DNA of 62,187 nt from Psychrobacter sp. 5A.1 (lineage in GTDB: Bacteria > Pseudomonadota > Gammaproteobacteria > Pseudomonadales > Moraxellaceae): the NCBI RefSeq assembly GCF_030407455.1, contig NZ_JASDDJ010000014.1, forward strand, positions 1 through 62,187, written 5' to 3'. Every line of letters starts with the position of its first letter. Position 1 is the first letter of the stretch. Positions 36,535-46,113 of this stretch are shown in pieces. The notes beneath the pieces are model-generated. The model was not told the DNA's origin and did not search any database. It was given only the letters and a program-made list of their open reading frames with translations. The translations under genes and the position numbers were made by a program.

Positions 36535-37557
36535 ATGCCCTATTTCAAACCGTTTAAAGTCATTGTTATTGGATTCGATGGTGTGCTCGGCAGCGCATTG
36601 ACAGGTGCATTAGATTTATTCTCATTTACTGGTGTCAGTTGGCAACGATTTTTAGATGAGCCAGTAGAGCCACGATTTAATGTGCAGATAGCAAGCGTTG
36701 GTGGCGTGGATATCAGATGTAGCAACCGCTTAATCATGCAAGCGCATTGCGATATTCAGGAAGTGGCGGAATGCGACTTGCTATTAATTCCGACTATTGG
36801 TGATTCAATCGATAAAGTCCTGAGCCGAAATGCAGAATTAATACCACATTTAAAACGGTTGGCAGATACCAAGTCAGATATAGCCAGTAACTGTAGCGGC
36901 GCTTTCTTTTTGGCAAAAGCAGGACTGCTAGATCATAAAATCGCCACTACGCACTGGGGTTACGCTAGTAAGTTTAAGGCAGACTTTCCACTCGTTGACT
37001 TACAAGAAAACCAGTTTGTTACTCATTCAAAGAGTAAATCAGACAGTCAGTCAGGTAATATATTTTGTGCGGCGGGCGGTAGTGCATTTTATGATTTGGG
37101 GTTGTTATTAATAGAGCGCTATTGCGGACGTGAGATTTCTACTCAAGTAGCCAAAACCCAAATCATCGATAGTAAACGAGGCAATCAAAACAGCTATACC
37201 AACGTAACGTTGCACAAACCGCATTCAGACCAATTGGTCAAACAAGTACAAGAATTCATTGAGGAAAATTTTTATCAGACTATTCAGGTGAGCGGATTGG
37301 CTGCCATGGTCAATATCACGCCACGGACTTTAAATAGGCGTTTTCAGTCCTCTGTAGCCATGCGCCCGATTGAGTGTATTCAAGCCGTCAGGATTGAGCA
37401 GGCAAAGCGCCTGCTTGAATTGGGAGATGTAACGATAAAATCGCTTGCTGAACAAGTCGGCTATGATGATATCTCTTCATTCACGCGTTTGTTCAAACGT
37501 GCGACAGAGCTAACACCGAAAGAATATCAGGATAAATTTTCACGGTTAGCGATTTAG
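36535..37557 (+). CDS. GlxA-family transcriptional regulator (DJ-1/PfpI + AraC HTH)
   Basis: A 340-residue regulator with an N-terminal DJ-1/PfpI-like sensing domain (about 5-195, including ASNCSGAFFLAKAGLLD) and a C-terminal double helix-turn-helix of the AraC family (about 235-335, with VNITPRTLNRRF and IKSLAEQVGYDDISSFTRLFKR). It is divergent from the acyl-CoA dehydrogenase cluster, with tandem operator-like repeats between, so it probably activates that cluster in response to a pathway metabolite. The effector is unknown. Confidence 0.88.
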   Translation: MPYFKPFKVIVIGFDGVLGSALTGALDLFSFTGVSWQRFLDEPVEPRFNVQIASVGGVDIRCSNRLIMQAHCDIQEVAECDLLLIPTIGDSIDKVLSRNAELIPHLKRLADTKSDIASNCSGAFFLAKAGLLDHKIATTHWGYASKFKADFPLVDLQENQFVTHSKSKSDSQSGNIFCAAGGSAFYDLGLLLIERYCGREISTQVAKTQIIDSKRGNQNSYTNVTLHKPHSDQLVKQVQEFIEENFYQTIQVSGLAAMVNITPRTLNRRFQSSVAMRPIECIQAVRIEQAKRLLELGDVTIKSLAEQVGYDDISSFTRLFKRATELTPKEYQDKFSRLAI

Positions 37558-37600
37558 CACGGTTCTTTAATGGCTATTTTTTCTGAGGTTTTACGAATGG

Positions 37601-38881
37601 CTAAACTGCTTGCCACAACCCTTCAGCATGGATGGTTTCAGACCTGATGGTTGGATAATTGGTAAATGCCAACTGATAGCCACCATTTACATTAGGACTC
37701 AGCTGGCAAGTCGCTCCCAATGGAAAACTGTATTTTTTGCCGATATGACCAAAACGCATGCCACTATAAATGGGTAACCCTGTTAACTCATGCAGCTGAC
37801 GAATGACTGTGGCGACATCATAACGCTTGTCATAGCTGTCCTCACCTGCACCAGACAATGCCCCAAATACTATCGCCTGCTGCCCTTTGAACACACCTGC
37901 GAGATATAAATCATATAACATGCGCTCAATACGATAAGCCTGCTCACCCACATCTTCCAAAAATACAATACCGCCATCGATACGCGGTAAATACTCACTA
38001 CCTGCCAGCGCCGATACTACGCTTAGATTGCCACCCCAAATCGTGCCAGTGATGGTTTTTGGCTCACCCTTTGTCAGTATGGCAGGTAGCTGCTGACTGG
38101 TTAAGGTAGCGTCTGATATATCAATAACCAGATTGGGATTGGTGAGCGCTTCAGCAAATTGTCGACAGCTGACCTCGTCAGGTTTGGTCTTGCCAAATTC
38201 ACTATAGAGCATCGGTGCGGCAAGTGAACTCATATCACCCTTTGCCAGCAATGCGCACTGAATAGCGGTCACATCACTGAAACCTGCGAGTATCGTACCG
38301 CGCTCCTTCATAATACGTCCTAGCGTCGACCAATCGACCATTGGTAACAAACGCATAGCGCCATAGCCACCACGTACACCCAGCAATAACTTGGGCGCTG
38401 CGATAGCACCCGTAGCGATGTTTTGCAGGTCACTCGCTCGCTGCGAGTCTGTACCAGCAAAGCGCAAATACTGCCGATTGGTAATCGCAGGATTATTTAC
38501 TTTAAAACCTGCACACGCCACACGATCTAATGCCAATTGAGTGCGGTCGTCACTACCACCAACATTAGAGCTGGCAAAAAGTCGTGTCTCAATCGTAGGC
38601 GCAATACAGCTGGTCTGCGTTAATGACACCTGTGGCGTTTGCGATAGTGAACCATCATCCATCAGCGCAGTTGGCAGATCATCCTTGGTGAGCTGCGGAC
38701 TATTATTAGGGTCGATAGGGCTGGCGGCAAATGCCTGAGTGATACTGTGAGTCGCTAGTGCCGCAGTGCCTGCACCAACACCTATTCGACGTAAAAACTG
38801 ACGGCGGTTTAGCCCAGAGGCTGTTTCAATCGTTGCGTGGTTATGGTTATTATTTTTTAATGACTGACTCTTGGCACCCAT
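37601..38881 (-). CDS. Tat-exported LD-carboxypeptidase (S66 family)
   Basis: A 426-residue peptidase of the LdcA/microcin C7 resistance family with a clear twin-arginine signal (NRRQFLRRIGVGAG, ending near QAFAAS at about residue 53). The body has the nucleophile region GFSDVTAIQCALL, LEDVGEQAYRIERML with the catalytic Glu, and GHIGKKYSFP with the His. Cytoplasmic LdcA trims L,D-bonds of recycled muropeptides; export here would place the activity in the periplasm on newly released or mature peptidoglycan. No partner gene is adjacent. Confidence 0.87.
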   Translation of the reverse strand: MGAKSQSLKNNNHNHATIETASGLNRRQFLRRIGVGAGTAALATHSITQAFAASPIDPNNSPQLTKDDLPTALMDDGSLSQTPQVSLTQTSCIAPTIETRLFASSNVGGSDDRTQLALDRVACAGFKVNNPAITNRQYLRFAGTDSQRASDLQNIATGAIAAPKLLLGVRGGYGAMRLLPMVDWSTLGRIMKERGTILAGFSDVTAIQCALLAKGDMSSLAAPMLYSEFGKTKPDEVSCRQFAEALTNPNLVIDISDATLTSQQLPAILTKGEPKTITGTIWGGNLSVVSALAGSEYLPRIDGGIVFLEDVGEQAYRIERMLYDLYLAGVFKGQQAIVFGALSGAGEDSYDKRYDVATVIRQLHELTGLPIYSGMRFGHIGKKYSFPLGATCQLSPNVNGGYQLAFTNYPTIRSETIHAEGLWQAV

Positions 38882-39140
38882 ATCTCGCTGCTACCTTATC
38901 GTTTTTATTTTAATATACTTTTGCATCATCTTTATTTTGCAGTCTACTTGCTCAAACCACACAGCAGCATATTGTAGACGTTTTTTTGGCGATGATAGTT
39001 GCCCAACCCTTGCCCATATTTACTTTTTCGCTACCGTATTAGCTAAACATTTAACTCGCCACTACTATTCAATATTGGCACACACCTCGACTTTGTTATA
39101 GTATGAAAGCAGCAATGGCTATGAAATAAGGATACTAACG

Positions 39141-39551
39141 ATGTTTTCTAAAACAACTGACAAACAAAATAAAGATGACATACTCGACTATGATATGAAA
39201 TATCTCATTAGTAAGGAGGAGAAGCTCAAAGAAAAATTAAAAGACAGCAGCTACCTTGAGCGCTTCAGCAAAGACTTGATGCTGCTTATGAATCTCATCA
39301 AAGACTACTACAAAGGCAACTATCGCGCCATTCCCTACAAAACCCTATCAGCGGCGGTTGTCGGTTTACTTTACACTCTCAACCCCATTGATATCATTCC
39401 AGACTTCATACCTTTCATCGGTCATATCGATGATGCGTTAGTGCTGGGCTTTTGCTTAAAGCTGATCGAAAAAGACCTAAAAAAATATCAGATTTGGAAA
39501 AACAGCCAGTCAGCCACCACTAAAAAAACGGAAGTAAAGAAGCAAGCTTAA
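39141..39551 (+). CDS. YkvA-like DUF1232 protein
   Basis: A 136-residue protein with the DUF1232 core YKTLSAAVVGLLYTLNPIDIIPDFIPFIGHIDDALVLGF (about 70-108), two hydrophobic stretches joined by the NPIDIIPD turn. The N-terminus and C-terminus are charged. It is probably membrane associated; the molecular function of the family is not established. A 21-base-arm terminator follows 23 bases after the stop. Confidence 0.85.
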   Translation: MFSKTTDKQNKDDILDYDMKYLISKEEKLKEKLKDSSYLERFSKDLMLLMNLIKDYYKGNYRAIPYKTLSAAVVGLLYTLNPIDIIPDFIPFIGHIDDALVLGFCLKLIEKDLKKYQIWKNSQSATTKKTEVKKQA

Positions 39552-39573
39552 CGCCCTACATCAAACATCGTAA

Positions 39574-39626
39574 ACAGTAAAAAGCCACGACTGATAATCA
39601 ATACGTCAGTCGTGGCTTTTTACTGT
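39574..39626. terminator. Strong bidirectional terminator
   Basis: Arms of 21 bases (39574-39594 and 39606-39626) pair perfectly around an 11-base loop, with internal A- and T-runs. It lies between the plus-strand YkvA-like gene and the minus-strand gene at 39818 plus its MITE, so it can serve both strands. Confidence 0.9.
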
Positions 39627-39647
39627 CAGTCATTTATGCTATCTCAT

Positions 39648-39820
39648 TAGGCCGTGTCCTCATTTTAAAAATGGTGATAAAAATGAGACAAATTGCCGTC
39701 AAACGAGGAAAATAGTTGGTCAATATCGAGATATTGACCAACTATTTGACGATGTTTGGCAAAATTTAGCTGTTTTTAGCCCATTTAGAGGACACTCGTT
39801 TGAATTGAGGACACGCCCTA
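39648..39820. mobile_element. MITE, family I, copy 2
   Basis: A 169-base element (39650-39818) with ends GGCCGTGTCCTCATTT and AATTGAGGACACGCCC, flanked by TA on both sides. Its centre has a perfect hairpin of 18-base arms around two bases (AATAGTTGGTCAATATC and its complement), the best preserved of the three copies. The right end plus its TA forms the stop codon of the minus-strand gene at 39818. Confidence 0.85.
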
Positions 39821-40123
39821 GTCTGGCACTTCATAATTGGCTTTTTCAGGATTGAGACCGAACGAACAAACAAAGGTGGCAACCAAACTATTGATAATAA
39901 TAAAAGGGAAATCTATGGCAGCATGTCCCAATGCATAGCGACCAATCAGCCATGAGACAATCAACATAATGATAAGAAACCCGCCCAAGTATGCCAAAAT
40001 TGTAGGATGCTTGAGATTATAAGGCTGCTCAGGTTCAGGCTTTTTATCGAGTATATATGCTCTTATCGCCCAACCAGCTGCATAAGAAAACCCGCCTAAC
40101 ACCACATAACTAAAAAAATTCAT
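39818..40123 (-). CDS. Small membrane protein whose stop is supplied by a MITE
   Basis: A 101-residue protein with three membrane segments (about 5-22, 43-62 and 70-90) and a short KKPEPEQ loop. The TAG stop is made of the TA target site plus the first base of the adjacent MITE, so the insertion probably changed the native C-terminus (now ending NYEVPD). No family is recognised. The gene stands alone between the terminator/MITE and a lipoprotein gene. Confidence 0.6.
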   Translation of the reverse strand: MNFFSYVVLGGFSYAAGWAIRAYILDKKPEPEQPYNLKHPTILAYLGGFLIIMLIVSWLIGRYALGHAAIDFPFIIINSLVATFVCSFGLNPEKANYEVPD

Positions 40124-40214
40124 ATTGCTTAACTCTAATGGTATAACTGTTTATAACAAAACACTGTCTATTAAAACACTATCGACCAAAATAGTATTTA
40201 TGGGCAGTGTTTAT

Positions 40215-40763
40215 CTAAATACTATCATTCACATTATCAATAATAATATTGCCATGTGGATTGGCTAAGATATCGGTATTGACATCATCACACTCCACAC
40301 GGTAAATGGTATTGGCGCCTCGGTAAATATAAGACAGGTACTCACTGTCTAAAAGTGGATCAATATTTGCGTAGACAGGTTTAACATGGGCGAGCACCAA
40401 CACTCGATCAGGACGACCAATGACCGCATCGACATTGTCAGGATCAATGGAGAAAAACTGCGGTATATCGCTATTCTCAATCACTTCTAACGGCTCAGAA
40501 TCATCCCAAACACGCTTGGCGGTTGCTGGCTCCTTCATCTGCATCACCCAAGTGCCATCTTGTTGGCTGACTTTTATCTGTGCAGGCTCATCTTGACTCA
40601 CCGTGTAGCAACCTGCAAAAACAGACAAGTCTGCCGATACGACCTCGGTATCCGCTTGAGTACTACTATCATTGCACGCACTCAAAAGAATCGCGCTGCT
40701 GGCAGTCACACTGAGCATTAGATACGTCAGTCTCTTATAAAAAATATTTGAGTGTAAGGACAT
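40215..40763 (-). CDS. Hypothetical lipoprotein
   Basis: A 182-residue protein with a signal peptide and lipobox LLSAC (Cys30), so it is an outer- or inner-membrane lipoprotein. The mature part has several beta-like strands and two further cysteines (GCYTV near 52, VECDD near 155), which may form a disulfide. No family was recognised. It is followed on the same strand by the small membrane protein. Confidence 0.7.
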   Translation of the reverse strand: MSLHSNIFYKRLTYLMLSVTASSAILLSACNDSSTQADTEVVSADLSVFAGCYTVSQDEPAQIKVSQQDGTWVMQMKEPATAKRVWDDSEPLEVIENSDIPQFFSIDPDNVDAVIGRPDRVLVLAHVKPVYANIDPLLDSEYLSYIYRGANTIYRVECDDVNTDILANPHGNIIIDNVNDSI

Positions 40764-41332
40764 AATGGGGTTATCCTGCAGTCATGCGTTAAAAACTTTT
40801 ATTAAACGTACTACTGTCAAAGTACCACCAAATAGCGGTATACGAAAAGTTTTCGTGGGCATACTTGTGGCAAAGACAGTACACTGGTGTTGGTTTTACT
40901 GATATGCGTTTTACTAAAAGACAGTCCTTTCGCTAAGAACTAGGGCGTGTCTTCATTTTAAAAAATGGTGATAAAAATGAGATAAACTGCCGTCAAACCA
41001 GAAAAATAGCGCAGATAATATCGGGATATTAACCAGCTACTTGACGATGTTTGGCAAGATTTAGCCATTTTTAGCCCATTTAGAGGACCATCGAGTGAGT
41101 TGAAGACATGCCCTAAAGCCTTTTAGCGAGCTTCGCTATTTTAACAGAAAACCAGAACGTTACTATTGTGTTATGCGTTAACGAAAGGGGTTTTGCGATT
41201 TTGTGCGTCACGATCGCCCATATTTACGATAGATTTGTTATACTCACAACGGCACCATTATCGCTTGAATAACGTGAGCGAGATGCTTTAGTCCTACCCT
41301 ATGTTTACCATTTATCAGGTCAATACGTTTTT
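40764..41332. other. Intergenic region with a MITE, upstream of rnhA-dnaQ
   Basis: About 570 bases without genes, of which 171 are a MITE. The rest carries the divergent promoters of the lipoprotein gene and rnhA-dnaQ. TTGTTATACT near 41236 offers a -10-like TATACT for the latter; no confident -35 is present. Confidence 0.5.
40941..41115. mobile_element. MITE, family I, copy 3
   Basis: A 171-base element (40943-41113) with ends GGGCGTGTCTTCATTT and AGTTGAAGACATGCCC and TA duplications on both sides. The two ends share the same TCTTC/GAAGA change away from the other copies, so the terminal repeat stays matched. The central hairpin is degenerate. Confidence 0.82.
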
Positions 41333-42958
41333 ATGTCAGACAACCGTAATTCAATGCCGTACCCCAATAAAGACAACGCGATTGATCCGTTGGCTGCTAA
41401 AGCAAATACGACTGTGGCGTATACTGACGGTGCCTGCAAAGGTAACCCTGGCGCTGGTGGATGGGGAGCACACCTCATATTTAGTGATGGCCGCACGCAA
41501 GACTTATACGGCAGTGATACAGAAACCACCAATAATCGTATGGAGCTAATGGGTGCGATACAAGCCCTAACACATAGCCCGCATGAGCAACATCTCGAGA
41601 TTTGGACTGACTCAAGCTATGTTAAAAAAGGCATCACCGAATGGATTGAGGGCTGGAAGAAAAAAGGCTGGAAAACTGCCAGTAAAAAACCAGTCGCCAA
41701 CCAAGATTTGTGGCAACAATTGGATAATCTGTGCCAACAGCGCGATGTTAGCTGGCATTGGGTCAAAGGTCACGCTGGACATGCCGGCAATGAAAAAGCA
41801 GATGATCTGGCAAACTTAGGCGTTACATCGAACAGTGGCCATTCGGTAATGAATGAATCAGACATAGCTAAAAAAAAAGTCACCATGACGACTGATATTG
41901 ACACTGATTCTTTGCAAAAACCGTCGAGCGATGACTGGCTAAGTTTTGATCCATTGGGGCTTGATATGCTCGATGAAGAGTTTGATGAAGAGTTCTCAGA
42001 AACTGAGCCGCTCATAGAGAATAGTCAACATAATCCTGACGAGCATATAATGAATGGCGGCATCCTAGTAGAGGCCAATAACCATCAAGACCATACCCAT
42101 AATCCGACGAGTACCAATGACATGCCAGACGTTCAAGCACCCATAAATGATACCGTCGTAAATGGTGATATGCCAAATATAGCGTCTGATGCGCCTAAGT
42201 TCGATGGTGATACCAGCCGTGCCAATCCATATTTCAAGCCGCTGCTGCCAAAGCCGATACATCGCCATGAGGCAGATCGTCAGCTCATTATGGATACTGA
42301 GACCACGGGGCTTGATCCGCTAAAAGGCGATCGCATCATCGAAGTTGGTATTGTGGAGATGATCGGGCGTAAGTTTACGGGCGAAAAACTACACGTTTAT
42401 ATCAACCCTCAGCGCGGTATGGATGACGAGGTCATTCGTATTCATGGTATCTCTGAGGCGTTTTTGACCGACAAACCCACCTTTGATCAAGTCGCTCAAT
42501 TCTTATATGATTTTATGGATGGCGCTGAGATTATCGCTCACAATGCTTCATTCGATATGAATTTCTTGAATATGGAATTTGCCAAAGTTGGCCTGAACGA
42601 CTTTGCGGATCGGGTGCAAGTGACTGACTCGCTAGTGATGGCAAAGCAGCAATATCCTGGGCAAAAAAACACACTAGATGCTTTGGTGCGTCGCTTAAAT
42701 GTCGGCAAGCAAGACCGTACTTTTCACGGGGCTTTACTTGATTCAGAGATTTTAGCCGAAGTTTATTTGGCCATGACTGGTGGGCAGGTTACGCTCGCCA
42801 TCGAAGACGACACACAAGCAGATGGTGGGCAAACCGCTCATGCAAGTTTTGCCAATTTAGCGGATTTATTGCTGGCATCGACTGCGGATGAGACGACCAA
42901 TCAAAGCTGGTATGCCTCTCTTGCAGAAGACTACCCTGCGCTCAAAACCAATATGTAG
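41333..42958 (+). CDS. rnhA-dnaQ: Fused ribonuclease HI and DNA polymerase III epsilon (3'-5' exonuclease)
   Basis: A 541-residue fusion. RNase HI occupies about 27-163 with catalytic Asp32 ([11 protein letters not shown]), Glu71, Asp93 (WTDSSYV) and Asp157, plus the KGH loop. A 140-residue acidic, low-complexity linker follows. The epsilon exonuclease runs from about 315 to 485 with Asp321/Glu323 (DTETTG), Asp408 (HNASFD) and His465/Asp470 (HGALLD). All catalytic residues of both enzymes are present. In enterobacteria rnhA and dnaQ are adjacent divergent genes; here they make one polypeptide that would bring an RNA-DNA hybrid nuclease to the replisome. Fusions of this type occur in some Moraxellaceae. 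Confidence 0.93.
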   Translation: MSDNRNSMPYPNKDNAIDPLAAKANTTVAYTDGACKGNPGAGGWGAHLIFSDGRTQDLYGSDTETTNNRMELMGAIQALTHSPHEQHLEIWTDSSYVKKGITEWIEGWKKKGWKTASKKPVANQDLWQQLDNLCQQRDVSWHWVKGHAGHAGNEKADDLANLGVTSNSGHSVMNESDIAKKKVTMTTDIDTDSLQKPSSDDWLSFDPLGLDMLDEEFDEEFSETEPLIENSQHNPDEHIMNGGILVEANNHQDHTHNPTSTNDMPDVQAPINDTVVNGDMPNIASDAPKFDGDTSRANPYFKPLLPKPIHRHEADRQLIMDTETTGLDPLKGDRIIEVGIVEMIGRKFTGEKLHVYINPQRGMDDEVIRIHGISEAFLTDKPTFDQVAQFLYDFMDGAEIIAHNASFDMNFLNMEFAKVGLNDFADRVQVTDSLVMAKQQYPGQKNTLDALVRRLNVGKQDRTFHGALLDSEILAEVYLAMTGGQVTLAIEDDTQADGGQTAHASFANLADLLLASTADETTNQSWYASLAEDYPALKTNM

Positions 42959-43106
42959 TCATTGTTTAAAAAGTCTGCTACATCGACATTTGTATAATAT
43001 AATCTTGATTATTATCAAAGAAAACGTTAAAACATCACTAACAAATGTTTTTTGAATCACATTTACACTATTGCTATCCTCATCAGTACATTATGGAAAA
43101 ATACTT

Positions 43107-44789
43107 ATGGACCAATCTGCGCAAATGAAGTTAACCGCCCCAACGCTTAGTGTTACTGATTTTAACCTACCATCACTTCATCTATTGCATGATGAGATTA
43201 TAGCCACCCTTAAAGATACTGAAATTCATTTAAGCGAGTTCAATGATGATAGTGATCAGGCACCTTTATTATTAGATTCTATTGAAGTATTAAAGCAGCT
43301 GTCTTGTATTTTTAAACTGATTTCTTTGGTCGGTGCAGAAGCGTTGAACACAGCCATCGCCAATGGTTTACAGCACCTTTATGATAATGGTGATAACAAC
43401 GATACTGGTTTGATCATGGATCTGTCAGAAGCCATCATGACTTTGGATCGCTATATCGAATTTGTACTGTTGACAGAGTCTATAGAGCCTATTTTACTCA
43501 TACCTGTGATTAACAAGCTTAATGCTCACGGACAAAACAGCCCTATTACAGCAGACTATTTTGCAGCTTTTGGTAGCAGTAGTGTCATTATTGCCAATCC
43601 TGAGCAGAACTTTCAACCGCTTAATGAGCTTAATCTAGATACTGAATTATTAACGTATGCTTACCGTAGTGGACTTGGTATTGCACTACTCAACCAAGAT
43701 GGCAGTATCGATGCAGGTGACCAACAAAAACTTGATGCCATGAGTGCAGCCTGCGCATTGATAGCTGCAAATACTAACAGCCTCTTTTGGCAAGCGGCCA
43801 CGGCAGCGGTCACTGATATTGCGACCATCTTGCCGCTGAACCTCAATCAAAAGCACACGCTTATCTATTTAGAGCAACAATTTCAAAGCTACTTACCAGT
43901 GATGGATAAACGTTTTGCGGATTTGGTGAGTTTTGCAGGCCAGCGTGACAATGAGGAAGCGCAAAAACTGCGTGAGCAGTATGCCAACAATCGATTAGAT
44001 GGCGCTCAACTTGAGCAAATGAAGCGGTTCTTATTTGGCCCTAATCGTGCGCTTACAGATAGGCTGAACATCATCATTCAAACCCAAATCAATGCCATTA
44101 AAGAAAACGTGGACAGCTACGCACGCGGTGATTCAATCAATCCTGCCGATACACAGACAGCGCAGATTATCGAAGAACTGACAGCATTGGCTTCAGCACT
44201 ACGCTTGCTGGGTCTATCAAATGCTGCCAACAGCCTTAGTACAGCAGCGGAGGCGGTCAGCCGCTGGCAAGCACCGTCACCTGAAGAATTTGATCATTTA
44301 CTACTGGCATTGATGCATGCTGAAAACGCCACGATCGCAATGGCAGAGATGCATACGCCAGGAGCGATCTATTTACCGCTGAGCAATCCACATATCTCAT
44401 TACACCAGCTTAATACGGCCAACGATACTTTAATACAAGAAAGTCGTACCGCTATTGCTAGTGTCGAGCAAGCCATCACTGATTATCTGGCTGAGCCTGA
44501 GCGCGATATGCTCAATATTCAGAATATACCTGGAATGATGCGCCAAGTAGCAGGCGCAGTGCGCTTTTTACAACTGCCAACACCTGCCAGTATGCTGAGC
44601 CAATTGTCTAACTATATCGAGCAACGTATCGAAGGCAAACAACGCATTGAAGACAATACGCTCGCCTGCATTGCCGATGTCATTATGGCCGTCGATCATC
44701 ATTTGGATGGTTTTGAGAACAATCGTCCTGTCAGCAAGCAAGCACTTGATGTTGGTCAGCAAAGCTTGAGCCATTTACTTGCGGCGTAG
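43107..44789 (+). CDS. fimL: FimL-like twitching-motility/cAMP pathway protein
   Basis: A 560-residue protein from ATG 43107 (GGA upstream; the frame is open 12 codons further). It is mostly helical with several Hpt-like helical bundles, resembling FimL and the N-terminal half of ChpA. The predicted Hpt positions have no obvious H-x-x-K-G phosphorylation motif, as in FimL. In Pseudomonas FimL supports type IV pilus function and adenylate cyclase activation through the Chp system. Length (FimL is about 557 residues) supports the assignment. No pilus genes are in the window. Confidence 0.65.
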   Translation: MDQSAQMKLTAPTLSVTDFNLPSLHLLHDEIIATLKDTEIHLSEFNDDSDQAPLLLDSIEVLKQLSCIFKLISLVGAEALNTAIANGLQHLYDNGDNNDTGLIMDLSEAIMTLDRYIEFVLLTESIEPILLIPVINKLNAHGQNSPITADYFAAFGSSSVIIANPEQNFQPLNELNLDTELLTYAYRSGLGIALLNQDGSIDAGDQQKLDAMSAACALIAANTNSLFWQAATAAVTDIATILPLNLNQKHTLIYLEQQFQSYLPVMDKRFADLVSFAGQRDNEEAQKLREQYANNRLDGAQLEQMKRFLFGPNRALTDRLNIIIQTQINAIKENVDSYARGDSINPADTQTAQIIEELTALASALRLLGLSNAANSLSTAAEAVSRWQAPSPEEFDHLLLALMHAENATIAMAEMHTPGAIYLPLSNPHISLHQLNTANDTLIQESRTAIASVEQAITDYLAEPERDMLNIQNIPGMMRQVAGAVRFLQLPTPASMLSQLSNYIEQRIEGKQRIEDNTLACIADVIMAVDHHLDGFENNRPVSKQALDVGQQSLSHLLAA

Positions 44790-44930
44790 ATGTTAAATAT
44801 CTCAAACATCAAATCGATATCTTTGTGGTAGCATCTTTGCTGCCACAAACCCTCATTTATCTCTCCCACTGTAAACCAGTCTGTATCTACATTGATACGT
44901 ACTTGTCTCGGACTGTTTGGAATTCTATAT

Positions 44931-45881
44931 ATGACCCACACTTTTGTATTGAGTGATGACACCGTTTTATGCCGTCAAATGCCAGATGGTTGGTGGCCTT
45001 TGCAAGTTCAACTATCGCCCGATAGTAATGACTTAAATGAACAAGCCTATCAAGTTGGTCATGTAACGCTACACGAGAGTCTGGCACCAAGTCATTGGCT
45101 ACCCAATGATAATGGCAACACTGACAACACCCCTGATGGTTTGGTTCATACAGATACTGAGGCTTTCAACACGTTCACTGCGCAAGCTACGAGCGCCATG
45201 ACTTATGATCATGCAGTCACTCATAACGTGACACTGCCTGTCATCACCGAGAGTGGTAGTAACGCTTTTGTTCCTTATCGACAGCTGATGACTCATCTGC
45301 CAGTCGCCTTATCAGATCAGATTAGCCAAGCGATACAGCTATTAAGTTGGCAAGCAGATACACAGTTTTGTAGTCGCTGTGCTAGCCCGACCGTACATGC
45401 CAACCAAGGTGAACGTGCTATGGTTTGTCCAGTGTGTCGATTGCGCCAGTATCCTCGTGTGCAACCCTGTGTCATTACTGCCATTACTCGACCAAACCCA
45501 ATGACAGGTGAAATGCAAATTTTGCTCGCGCATCATCATCGTCATGGTCAGCCAACTATGTCGCCTATGTATGGTTTGATTGCAGGTTTTGTGGAGGTTG
45601 GAGAAAGCCTTGAGCATGCCGTCGTACGTGAAGTCGCAGAAGAGGTCCATATCAGCGTATCAGATATCCGCTATGTGAGCAGTCAGCCATGGCCATTTCC
45701 CTCTAATCTAATGCTTGGTTTTCACGCATCTTATGCCAGTGGCGATATTATCATTCAAGAAGATGAGCTGGCACATGCTGATTTCTTTGATCTCTCAAAT
45801 CTACCCAAGATTCCACCGAAGGGTAGTATCGCTCATGAGCTCATTGCGCAAGTTATGCGCGAACAAGGTATGCCACTTTAA
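44931..45881 (+). CDS. nudC: NADH/NAD-RNA pyrophosphatase
   Basis: A 316-residue Nudix hydrolase with a zinc ribbon (Cys147, Cys150, Cys166, Cys169) followed by the Nudix box GFVEVGESLEHAVVREVAEE and the NudC-specific SQPWPFPSN. NudC cleaves NADH and removes NAD caps from RNA. The N-terminal domain contains a low-conservation stretch (about 55-110) richer in Asp, Asn and Thr than usual. ATG 44931 is preferred over a TTG 13 codons upstream. Confidence 0.92.
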   Translation: MTHTFVLSDDTVLCRQMPDGWWPLQVQLSPDSNDLNEQAYQVGHVTLHESLAPSHWLPNDNGNTDNTPDGLVHTDTEAFNTFTAQATSAMTYDHAVTHNVTLPVITESGSNAFVPYRQLMTHLPVALSDQISQAIQLLSWQADTQFCSRCASPTVHANQGERAMVCPVCRLRQYPRVQPCVITAITRPNPMTGEMQILLAHHHRHGQPTMSPMYGLIAGFVEVGESLEHAVVREVAEEVHISVSDIRYVSSQPWPFPSNLMLGFHASYASGDIIIQEDELAHADFFDLSNLPKIPPKGSIAHELIAQVMREQGMPL

Positions 45882-46113
45882 CTTTTTACTCTTTAACGCT
45901 GACTATAGTCGAAGCCTTTTACACCGCAACCATTTACAAGTGCTTTGACTGTATTTATTCTAATACTCTCCACAAAACTCACATTAGCAAAGAAAACGAG
46001 TGCAGGTACATGCATTTTGCATTGTAGACCAGACGAGTTTGATATAGCTGATTGTGATTTTTGGGTTTGGTATAATGTCTGCACTTATCACTGATAGCAA
46101 GGTCATTAATTCA

